A stretch of 36,605 nt of DNA. Source: Streptomyces sp. SolWspMP-5a-2 (lineage in GTDB: Bacteria; Actinomycetota; Actinomycetes; Streptomycetales; Streptomycetaceae). Every line of letters begins with the position of its first letter. Within the stretch, counting starts at the first letter, position 1. Both the position numbers and the translations under genes were made by a program. The stretch covers positions 1 to 36,605 of the forward strand of contig NZ_FMCI01000287.1 of NCBI RefSeq assembly GCF_900091845.1. Direction: 5' to 3'. Below are positions 23,139-29,806 of the stretch, piece after piece. The notes under the pieces were generated by a model that was not told the DNA's origin, did not search any database, and saw nothing but the letters and a program-made list of their open reading frames with translations.

Positions 23139-24797
23139 GTGACGACACACCAGCACTCCCCTCCCGCTCCGCGGGGCACACCGTCTGGCGCGGCCTGGAA
23201 CTCCGCGCCCTACCCGGTGCTGCTCGCGGATCCGAAGGGCGACGTGATCGACCTGAACCCGGCCGCCGCCGCCCTGCTGCCCGACGCCGTCAGCGGCACC
23301 CGTCTGCGGGACGTCGCCCCGGCCTGGATCGCCGACGCGCACGACCGGCTCCTGCCCACCGTCCCGCGCCAGAACGCCGCGGGGACCGAGCACGGCAGCC
23401 TTGGCGACCGCACCTTCGAGGCCCACTCCAGCCGCACCCCCGACGGGGACGTCCTGTGGTGGCTCGTCGACGACACCGACCGGCGCCTCGCCGAGGCCGC
23501 CCTCGACGGCGAACGCCGCCGCACCGCCTTCCTCGCGCGCGCCTCCAGCGCCCTGCTGGCCTCGCTGAATCTCGAACGCTGCATGGACGTCACCGCGACC
23601 CTGGCCGCCGGGCACCTCGCCGAGGCCGCCGTGGTCGTCGCCCCGGCCCGCGGCCACCGCTTCCCCGTCACCTCCTGCCTGGAGGGCGGCAGCCCCGTCC
23701 ACCGGACGGTGCGCTGCGACCCGGCGACCGTGCCCGGCCTGAGCGAGGCCCTCAGCGGCTTCCCGCCGGTCCCCTCGCGCTGGATCGACCCGGCCGGCAT
23801 CCCCGACTGGCTCGTCCCCGACGACTTCCACGGCCCGGTCGGCTCCGCCGTCGTGACCCCGCTCCCCGGCCAGGGCGTCCCCGCCGGAGCCCTGGTCCTG
23901 CTGCGCCCCGACACCCGGCAGGCGTTCTCCGAGAGCGACGAGATCTTCGCCCGCCTCTTCGCGGCCCGCGCCGGAGCCGCCCTCTCCGCGGCCCGCATGT
24001 ACGCCGAACAGGCGGCCATCACCTCCACCCTGATGCGGGAACTGCTCCCGCCGACCCTGCACGAGGTGCACGGCGTGGAGTTCGCCGGCGCCTACCGGCC
24101 CTCGGGCGAGGGTGAACACGTCGGCGGCGACTTCTACGACGTCCACCCGGGCGCCGACCCCGGCCAGGAGACCCTGGTCGTCCTCGGCGACGTCTGCGGC
24201 AAGGGCCTGGAAGCCGCCGTCATGACCGGGAAGATCCGCAACACCCTGCACGCCCTGCTGCCGCTCTCCGAGGACCACCAGCGCCTCCTCGGCCTCCTCA
24301 ACAGCGCCCTGATCGGCTCCCACCACACCCGGTTCGCCACCCTGCTGCTGGCCTCGGTGGCCCGCCGCGGCCGCACCGTGCGCCTGCGCGTCACCAGCGC
24401 GGGGCACCCGCCGCCGCTCATCGTGCGCGCCGACGGCCGGGTCGAGACCACCCCCACCCGGGGCACCCTGGTCGGCGTCTTCCGCAACATCTCCTCCACC
24501 ACCGCCGACATCGACCTCTCACCCGGCGAGTCGTGCCTGCTGTTCACCGACGGCATCACCGAGGCGCGCGGCGGCCCCCTCGGCGACGAGATGTTCGGCC
24601 AGCAGCGGGTCGAGGAGGCCCTCGCGCACTGCGCCGGAATGCCCGCGGAGGCCGTCGTCGCGCACGTGCGGATGCTCGCCGAGCAGTGGGTCGGCCGCAA
24701 CCGGCACGACGACATGGCGCTGGTGGCCGTCACCGCGCCGCGCCACGCCCACCTCAGCGCCGTCGACGGCCACACCCGCGGCAGGTACACCGCGTGA
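23139..24797 (+). CDS. PAS-GAF-PP2C (RsbU/SpoIIE-type) phosphatase
   Basis: About 552 residues from the GTG at 23139; GTGs at 23109, 23112 and 23040 are alternatives and none has an ideal ribosome site. I avoid the earliest because AT-richer, non-coding-like sequence lies between. Residues about 20-115 form a PAS-like domain (PYPVLLADPKGDVIDLN...), about 130-300 a GAF domain and 320-540 the PP2C phosphatase. All motifs are intact: GGDFYDVH, LGDVCGKGLEAA, LFTDGITEARGG and RHDDMALVAV. It should dephosphorylate a STAS antagonist, probably the one encoded two genes downstream. The stop overlaps the GTG of the cobalamin-binding gene by 4 bp, so the two are translated together. Confidence 0.9.
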   Translation: MTTHQHSPPAPRGTPSGAAWNSAPYPVLLADPKGDVIDLNPAAAALLPDAVSGTRLRDVAPAWIADAHDRLLPTVPRQNAAGTEHGSLGDRTFEAHSSRTPDGDVLWWLVDDTDRRLAEAALDGERRRTAFLARASSALLASLNLERCMDVTATLAAGHLAEAAVVVAPARGHRFPVTSCLEGGSPVHRTVRCDPATVPGLSEALSGFPPVPSRWIDPAGIPDWLVPDDFHGPVGSAVVTPLPGQGVPAGALVLLRPDTRQAFSESDEIFARLFAARAGAALSAARMYAEQAAITSTLMRELLPPTLHEVHGVEFAGAYRPSGEGEHVGGDFYDVHPGADPGQETLVVLGDVCGKGLEAAVMTGKIRNTLHALLPLSEDHQRLLGLLNSALIGSHHTRFATLLLASVARRGRTVRLRVTSAGHPPPLIVRADGRVETTPTRGTLVGVFRNISSTTADIDLSPGESCLLFTDGITEARGGPLGDEMFGQQRVEEALAHCAGMPAEAVVAHVRMLAEQWVGRNRHDDMALVAVTAPRHAHLSAVDGHTRGRYTA

Positions 24798-25906
24798 CGG
24801 CCACCGACGTGCAGCGCACCGCCGCCCCCGACCTGGACCACGTCCGCGAAGCCCTCTGGCAGGCCGTGCGCGACGGCGACGAGTACCGCGCCTCCGACAC
24901 CGTCGTGGGCGCCGTCGACGCCGGACTCCCCGTCGAGTCGGCCCTCCTGGACGTGATCGCGGCCGTCCAGGCGCGGGTCGGCGCCGAATGGGCCGCCAAC
25001 CGCCTCACCGTGGCCCAGGAGCACGCCGCGACCGCCATCCACGAACGCGTCATAGCCGCCCTCGGCCACCACCCCCGCCACCGCCCCCCGGAGCCGCACG
25101 GCACCCGGGTCACCGTGGTGTGCGTGGACGGCGAGTGGCACGCGCTGCCCGCCCGGCTGCTCTCCGAGGTGCTGCGCCGCCACGGCCTGCGCGTCGACTT
25201 CCTCGGCGCCCACGTCCCGGTCCCGCACCTGGTGAGCCATCTGCACCGCACCGGCGCCCGGACGGTCGCCCTGTCCGCGACGTTCTCGCTCCACCTGCCC
25301 ACCGCGCACACCGCCATCACCGCCTGTCAGGCGGTCGGCGTGCCGGTGCTCGCGGGCGGCGCCGCCTTCGGCCCCGACGGCCGCTACGCCAGGACCCTGG
25401 GAGCGGACGCCTGGGCGCCCGACGCCCGCGCCGCCGTCGACGTCCTGGCCCGCGGCCTCGACCGGCCCGACCCGCTGAGCTGCGACCGGCGCGCCGTGTC
25501 CGGACTGCCGCACCTGGCGGACCAGGAGTACACGATGGTCGTCTCCACCCGGCGCCAGCTCGTCAAGGAGACCCTCGCCCGGCTGGAGGAGCGCTACCCG
25601 CCGATGCGCTCCTACACCCACCAGCAGCGCGAGCGCACCGCCGAGGACATCGGCCACATCGTCGACCACCTCGCCGTCGCCCTCTACGTGGACGACCCGG
25701 AGTTCCTGCCGCGCTTCCTGCGCTGGACGGCCGGGGTCCTCGACGCCCGTTCCGTGCCCGCCCGCTCACTGGACCCCGCCCTCGCCCTCCTCGGCCGGCA
25801 GCTCCAGGACTTCCCGCGCGCCTCCAGGATCCTCCACGAGGCGCGCGCGGCCCTGGACCACCTGCTGCCGGCGCCACACCCTCCCGGATCAGGACCCGCC
25901 GCATGA
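24794..25906 (+). CDS. Cobalamin-binding (CarH-type photosensor-like) regulator without DNA-binding domain
   Basis: 370 residues, start GTG overlapping the phosphatase stop (GTGA). Residues about 10-95 form the helical B12-cap, with W66, nine residues, then E76-H77: the W-x9-EH motif that in CarH/LitR covers adenosylcobalamin and makes it light-sensitive. Residues 104-215 form the Rossmann B12 domain with E114-W-H116-A-L-P, His116 being the expected lower cobalt ligand (E-x-H-x-x-G in CarH), and a later AGG motif. There is no MerR HTH. Instead a helical domain (about 235-360, TAEDIGHIVDHLAVALY...) follows, whose function I do not recognise. Its stop overlaps a STAS gene by 4 bp. I infer a B12/light sensor acting on partner-switching proteins. 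B12 binding is likely; light sensing is inference. Confidence 0.85.
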   Translation: MTATDVQRTAAPDLDHVREALWQAVRDGDEYRASDTVVGAVDAGLPVESALLDVIAAVQARVGAEWAANRLTVAQEHAATAIHERVIAALGHHPRHRPPEPHGTRVTVVCVDGEWHALPARLLSEVLRRHGLRVDFLGAHVPVPHLVSHLHRTGARTVALSATFSLHLPTAHTAITACQAVGVPVLAGGAAFGPDGRYARTLGADAWAPDARAAVDVLARGLDRPDPLSCDRRAVSGLPHLADQEYTMVVSTRRQLVKETLARLEERYPPMRSYTHQQRERTAEDIGHIVDHLAVALYVDDPEFLPRFLRWTAGVLDARSVPARSLDPALALLGRQLQDFPRASRILHEARAALDHLLPAPHPPGSGPAA

Positions 25907-26286
25907 CCCACCCTCACCCGTCGTCGTTCGGACTCACCGTCGAACGCGGACCCGACGCGGTCCAGGTTCGCGTCGACGGCGATCTGGACTTCGACAACCA
26001 CGACGAACTCACCGCTCTCGTCACGTGGTTGTTCACCCCGGGCGCGGCGGCGGAGCCGCCCCCGCGGTGGCTGCGCCTGGATCTGGCGGGACTGCGGTGC
26101 ATCGACTCCTCGGGGCTCTCGGCGCTGCTGCAGATCCGCCGCAGCGCGGACCGGCTGGGCGCGCGGTTGACCTTGGAAAAACGTCCCACCTGTGTCGACC
26201 GGCTGCTCGACCTGACCGGTACCCACGAGTACCTCACCGCCCCCGTGCGGAAGTCCGGCGACCAGGAACGCCCCGGCACCGGCTGA
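25903..26286 (+). CDS. STAS-domain anti-sigma factor antagonist coupled to the B12 sensor
   Basis: 127 residues starting at an ATG that overlaps the stop of the cobalamin-binding gene (ATGA). It is a single STAS domain with phosphorylatable serines 69-70 in LAGLRCIDSSGLSALLQ. It is the probable substrate of the PP2C enzyme two genes upstream and the probable output of the B12 sensor. It binds an RsbW-like kinase, perhaps the one at 27198-27674. A 155-bp gap with its own promoter separates it from the next gene. Confidence 0.92.
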   Translation: MTHPHPSSFGLTVERGPDAVQVRVDGDLDFDNHDELTALVTWLFTPGAAAEPPPRWLRLDLAGLRCIDSSGLSALLQIRRSADRLGARLTLEKRPTCVDRLLDLTGTHEYLTAPVRKSGDQERPGTG

Positions 26287-26356
26287 CCCGTTCCGGCCCC
26301 GGCGGAGCGCCGCGGCGGGCCTCTTAGGCCGCCCGGGGGGAGATCAGGGGCGGCCA

Positions 26357-26381
26357 GCGTGCGAGCGAAAGACCAGGGTAG
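26357..26381 (+). promoter_or_regulatory. SigB-like promoter for PRC-STAS-RsbW genes
   Basis: GCGT (26357-26360), 15 bp, GGGTAG (26376-26381), close to the SigB-type GNNT-N14-16-GGGTAC/T. Predicted start about 26388, giving a 5' leader of about 54 nt that begins with the hairpin at 26393-26413. This suggests that the second half of the operon can be induced by a SigB-type factor. Confidence 0.45.
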
Positions 26382-26392
26382 GCGGTGCTGTG

Positions 26393-26413
26393 GAGCCGCC
26401 CGACCGGCGGCTC
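26393..26413 (+). promoter_or_regulatory. 5'-leader hairpin before the PRC-barrel gene
   Basis: GAGCCGCC-CGACC-GGCGGCTC, perfect 8-bp stem, five bases after the predicted transcription start and about 18 bases before the AAGGAG ribosome site. It could stabilise the mRNA or end read-through from the upstream STAS gene. Confidence 0.4.
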
Positions 26414-26441
26414 GGCAACCGTACGTGAGGGAAGGAGCCGC

Positions 26442-26813
26442 GTGAGCGCCGACAGCATCTGGTCCTACGCACCGACGACCGGCCATGTGGAGGGACAGGA
26501 CCTGACCGGGTACACCGTCGACTCGACGGACGGCACCATCGGGGTGGCGGAGCGTGAGGCCGACCCCGCCGGGATGCTGCACCTGGTGGTCGACACCGCG
26601 GTGTGGGCGTTCGGCCGCAGTGTCCTCGTCCCGGCCGGTACCGTGACGGGCATCGACACCGAGAACCGCACCATCACCGTGGCCTGCACCAGGTCCGAGG
26701 TGAAGGGGGCGCCCCGGTTCGAGACCGACAGCGAGACCCTCGACCCCGACTACCTGACACGGGTCGCCGCGTACTACCGGGACCTGCCGGGGCAGCGGAC
26801 CCCGGCCTCCTGA
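26442..26813 (+). CDS. PRC-barrel domain protein
   Basis: 123 residues from the GTG at 26442, which has AAGGAG at ideal spacing. A PRC-barrel-like beta domain covers about 18-85: LTGYTVDSTDGTIGVAERE, then HLVVDTAVWAFGRSVLVPAGTVTGID. A short acidic tail ending in TRVAAYYRD follows. PRC-barrels occur in the photosynthetic reaction centre H subunit, in RimM and in many small actinobacterial stress proteins, where they mediate protein contacts. Here it is placed between a B12-sensor/STAS unit and a STAS/RsbW unit, 16 bp before the latter, behind a SigB-like promoter. The role is unknown. Confidence 0.82.
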   Translation: MSADSIWSYAPTTGHVEGQDLTGYTVDSTDGTIGVAEREADPAGMLHLVVDTAVWAFGRSVLVPAGTVTGIDTENRTITVACTRSEVKGAPRFETDSETLDPDYLTRVAAYYRDLPGQRTPAS

Positions 26814-26829
26814 ACGAGGGGAGACCGAG

Positions 26830-27201
26830 ATGGCGGAGGAGCGGGAGAGCACCGTCACCTGCCACCCGGAGGACGGCGGCGTCGTCGTACGGGTACGGGG
26901 TGACGTCGACGCGGAGAGCGCGCCCCTGCTGGAGGCGGCGCTGCGCACCGCCCGGCGGTCGGTGTCGGTGTGTACCGTCGTCGACCTGTCCGCAACGGAG
27001 TTCGCCGACTCCTCGATCCTGCACGTGCTGCTGGAGGAGCAGGAGGCCCACCGGCTGGCCGGCCGGCCGATGGTGGTGGCGGGACCGTTCAACGAGAGCA
27101 TCGAAAGGCTGTTTGAGGTGACTGGCACCACGGGGTACTTCGTCTTCACCGATGACGTCGTGACGGCAATGGAGGCGCCCCGGGCAGTGACGGAACGGTG
27201 A
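26830..27201 (+). CDS. STAS-domain anti-sigma factor antagonist paired with RsbW-like kinase
   Basis: 123 residues, ATG preceded by GAGGGGAGA. It is a single STAS domain with candidate phosphoserines 61-62 in VVDLSATEFADSSILHVLL. The usual Gly after DSS is Ile, a mild departure. The C-terminal FEVTGTTGYFVFTDD block is conserved in RsbV-like proteins. The stop overlaps the GTG of an RsbW-like ATPase by 4 bp, so the two form an antagonist/kinase pair made in equal amounts. Confidence 0.92.
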   Translation: MAEERESTVTCHPEDGGVVVRVRGDVDAESAPLLEAALRTARRSVSVCTVVDLSATEFADSSILHVLLEEQEAHRLAGRPMVVAGPFNESIERLFEVTGTTGYFVFTDDVVTAMEAPRAVTER

Positions 27202-27674
27202 GTGACACCGTGCGCCCGGCCGCGCTGTCGGGACCGCCCCCGGGAGGTGCGACGGCCGACACGGGGGTGGCGACCGCGGCCACCGCCCGCGCCCACGCGC
27301 GCGCGGTGGTGCGGGAGGAATGGAACACACCGTCGCGCACCGCCCGCGACGAGGACGTCATCGACCTGCTGCTGGTGGTGTCGGAGCTGGTCACCAACGC
27401 CATCCGGCACGGCGGCGGACTGGCCGGATTCGAGGTGGAGGTGGCCGACGCGGGCGTCCGGCTGCTCGTCCACGACCACAGCGAGGCGGCGCCGCGCAGC
27501 TCCGCGGGCGCCGCGCCCCCCGGGCACCGGGTCAGCGGGTACGGCTGGCCGCTCGTGCTGCGCCTGGCCGTCGAGGTCGCCGTCGAACGGCGCCCCGGCG
27601 GCGGCAAGACCATCGACGTCCTGGTGCCGCTGCGCTCCGTGCCCACCGGCGCGGACGTCCACGACCGGGGCTGA
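27198..27674 (+). CDS. RsbW-like ATP-binding anti-sigma-type kinase
   Basis: 158 residues starting at a GTG overlapping the STAS stop. The HATPase_c_2 domain has N box VVSELVTNAIRHGGG (Asn67), G1-like VHDHSEAAP and G2-like GYGWPLVLRLAVE. A disordered Ala/Gly/Pro-rich start (1-25) precedes it. It should bind a sigma factor or phosphorylate the adjoining STAS protein. It ends inside a 14-bp terminator stem shared with the convergent acyl-CoA ligase gene. It closely resembles the solitary ATPase at 11520-11954. The sigma target is not encoded here. Confidence 0.9.
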   Translation: MSDTVRPAALSGPPPGGATADTGVATAATARAHARAVVREEWNTPSRTARDEDVIDLLLVVSELVTNAIRHGGGLAGFEVEVADAGVRLLVHDHSEAAPRSSAGAAPPGHRVSGYGWPLVLRLAVEVAVERRPGGGKTIDVLVPLRSVPTGADVHDRG

Positions 27675-27703
27675 CCGGCCGCCCCGCGCGGCGGCCGGTC
27701 AGC
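27670..27703. terminator. Bidirectional terminator containing both stop codons
   Basis: A perfect 14-bp stem (27670-27683 with 27690-27703, loop CCGCGC) lies between convergent genes. The TGA of the RsbW-like gene (27672-27674) and the TGA of the acyl-CoA ligase gene (27701-27699, minus strand) occupy mirror positions within the stem. No T run. Confidence 0.75.
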
Positions 27704-29603
27704 GGAACACGTCGTCCGTCTCGTCCCAACCCGGCGGCTCCTCCGGCACGTTCGGCCGCGGGGCCCGGGTGCGGGCCTGGTACATCGAGTCGATCTCCGC
27801 CGCGTAGTGCGCGGCGATCGCGTCCCTGCGCAGCTTCATCGACGGGGTCAGCAACCCGTTGGCCAGCCCGAACGGCTGCGCCAGCACCCGGAAGACCCGG
27901 ATGGACTCGGACCGCGAGACCGTGCTGTTGGCCGCGGCCACCGCCCGCCCGATCTCCTCGCGCAGCGCGTTCTCCTCCCGGGCCTCCCGGCTCGGCGTGT
28001 CGCTGCGCAGCGACAGCGAACCGCGCCAGTACGCGAGGAACTCGGGGTCCAGGGTGATCAACGCGCCCACACAGGGCCGGTTGTCGCCCACCACGACCGC
28101 CTGATGGATCAGCGGGTGCATCCGCAGCCGCTGCTCCAGGGCGGCCGGGGCGACGCTCTTGCCGCTCGTCGTGACCAGGACGTCCTTGGTGCGCCCGGTG
28201 ATCGTCAGATAGCCGTCGGCGTCCAGCCAGCCGAGGTCGCCGGTGGCCAGCCAGCCGCCGCGCAGCACCGCCCGGGTCGCCGCCTCCTCGTTGAGGTAGC
28301 CCTGGAACACGGTGCGCCCGCGGACCATGACCTCGCCGTCGTCCGAGAGCATCAGGTCGACACCCGGCAGCGCCTGGCCGACCGTCCCCGACTTCTCCCG
28401 GCCCAGCGGCTGCATGGTGACCCCGCCGCCGGTCTCGGTCAGCCCGTAGCCGTCGTTGACGTAGATGCCGATGCCCTCGAAGAAATGGGAGAGTTCACGG
28501 CTGAGCGGCGATCCGCCCGAGGTGCCGCGCACCACCCGGCCGCCGAACGCCGTCCGGAGCCTGCGGTACACCGTCCGCTCGAACAGGGCGTGCTGGAGCC
28601 GGAGATCGAGCCCGGGGCCCGAGCCCTCGCCCAGCCGCTGCCGCTCCAGGGCCGCGGCGAAGTCCCGCGCGGTGCTCGCGGCCCGCTCGAACAGCGCCCC
28701 GCGGCCGTCCTGTTGGGCGGTGTGCAGGAAGGTCTTGTACATCTTCTCGAAGACCGACGGCACCGCGTAGAAGTAGGTGGGCCGGAACGAGCGCAGCGAG
28801 GCGGCCAGCGCCTCGTCGCTCAGATCCGGCTCGTGGCCCATCAGCAGGCCGCCGCGGACGCACAGGTTCTGGATCATCAGGCCGTACACGTGGGAGAACG
28901 GCAGGAAGGCGAGCACCGCCCCCTGCTCGCCCGGCGGGGCGGCCGTCTGTCTCCAGCCCTCCAGGAGCGTGTCGCAGGAGCTGGCCAGGTTGAGGTGGCT
29001 GAGCGCGCAGCCCAGCGGGCGGCCCGTGGTGCCCGAGGTGTATGCGATCACCGCCGTCGAGTCCGGCAGCACGATCCGGCGCAGCGAGTCGACCGTCGTC
29101 ATCGGCACCAGCGCGCCGCCGGCCGTCAGATCGTCGAGCGAACCCGAGTCCAACTGCCAGACGTGGCGCAGCAGGGGCAGCGCCCCGCACACCGATCCGA
29201 CCGTCATGACGGCCTGTTCGTCCTCGACCACCACGGCCACGCACTTGGCGTCCCGCAGGATCCACTCGACCTGGTCCCGGGAGGAGGTCGGGTAGATCGG
29301 CACCACCTCGGCGCCCACCGCCCACAGCGCGTAGCTCAGGACCGTCCACTCGTACCGGGTCCTGGCCATGATCGCGACCCGGTGCCCGGGGGAGATCCCG
29401 GAGGCGATCATCCCCTTGGCCAGACCCACCACCTCGTCCCGCAGCTCGGCGGCGGAGACCTCCTCCCAGACGGAGGAGCCGGGCGCGGGCCTGCGGGCGA
29501 GCACCGGGAGGTCGGGGGTCCTGACCGCCGTCTCGAAGACACTGTCGGCGAGTCCGCCGGTCAGGGGCGAGAGGGGGGTGGGAGCGAGGGCGTAGGCGCA
29601 CAT
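27699..29603 (-). CDS. Long-chain fatty-acid-CoA ligase (AMP-forming)
   Basis: 634 residues of the ANL superfamily, FadD15/FACS type. It activates fatty acids with ATP and CoA via an acyl-adenylate. Visible motifs: A3 loop AYTSGTTGRPLG, A5 NDGYGLTETGGG, A7 LATGDLGWLDADGYLTITGR, A8 hinge ITGRTKD and the C-terminal catalytic lysine in TPSMKLRR. In the A3 loop the usual lysine (TSGTTGxPKG) is leucine, encoded CTG. This may slow adenylation but is not one of the essential residues in all family members. A fair -10 (TAGATT, 29670-29665) lies about 60 bp upstream. It is divergent from the ion channel gene. Confidence 0.92.
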   Translation of the reverse strand: MCAYALAPTPLSPLTGGLADSVFETAVRTPDLPVLARRPAPGSSVWEEVSAAELRDEVVGLAKGMIASGISPGHRVAIMARTRYEWTVLSYALWAVGAEVVPIYPTSSRDQVEWILRDAKCVAVVVEDEQAVMTVGSVCGALPLLRHVWQLDSGSLDDLTAGGALVPMTTVDSLRRIVLPDSTAVIAYTSGTTGRPLGCALSHLNLASSCDTLLEGWRQTAAPPGEQGAVLAFLPFSHVYGLMIQNLCVRGGLLMGHEPDLSDEALAASLRSFRPTYFYAVPSVFEKMYKTFLHTAQQDGRGALFERAASTARDFAAALERQRLGEGSGPGLDLRLQHALFERTVYRRLRTAFGGRVVRGTSGGSPLSRELSHFFEGIGIYVNDGYGLTETGGGVTMQPLGREKSGTVGQALPGVDLMLSDDGEVMVRGRTVFQGYLNEEAATRAVLRGGWLATGDLGWLDADGYLTITGRTKDVLVTTSGKSVAPAALEQRLRMHPLIHQAVVVGDNRPCVGALITLDPEFLAYWRGSLSLRSDTPSREAREENALREEIGRAVAAANSTVSRSESIRVFRVLAQPFGLANGLLTPSMKLRRDAIAAHYAAEIDSMYQARTRAPRPNVPEEPPGWDETDDVFR

Positions 29604-29664
29604 GCGCTGCTCCTGACGTGTACGGGTGGGGCTCCGCCGACGCGAACCGTTTCGGCGGTGCTCG

Positions 29665-29670
29665 AATCTA
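29665..29670 (-). promoter_or_regulatory. Possible -10 element of the acyl-CoA ligase gene
   Basis: TAGATT on the minus strand, about 62 bp before the start codon, resembles the Streptomyces -10 consensus; no clear -35 is seen. The 203-bp divergent gap holds no gene. Confidence 0.3.
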
Positions 29671-29716
29671 GCCGAGGCGGGACCGGTCGGAGTCGTGATC
29701 CGACAATTGAGCTGAC

Positions 29717-29765
29717 GCCCGGCTCAGATGCCGGGCCGCGCGTCCGGCCCGTCCTTCCGGCATCT
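29717..29765 (+). repeat. Two mutually exclusive inverted repeats in the divergent gap
   Basis: GCCCGGC (29717-29723) pairs with GCCGGGC (29730-29736), while AGATGCCGG (29726-29734) pairs with CCGGCATCT (29757-29765). Both need the same GCCGG, so only one structure can form. The second arm runs into the CTACAG dyad. It matters only if the stretch is transcribed. Confidence 0.35.
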
Positions 29766-29777
29766 ACAGTGCTGTAG
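29764..29777. promoter_or_regulatory. CTACAG-TG-CTGTAG operator-like dyad upstream of the channel gene
   Basis: A perfect 6+6 dyad followed by AAATTTTTCC, the most AT-rich stretch nearby, 30 bp before the channel ATG. TACA...TGTA dyads are typical of BlaI/MecI-family repressor sites. No such repressor gene is in the window, so the regulator is a guess. Confidence 0.45.
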
Positions 29778-29806
29778 AAATTTTTCCTGGAAGGCGAACA
29801 CCCGAC

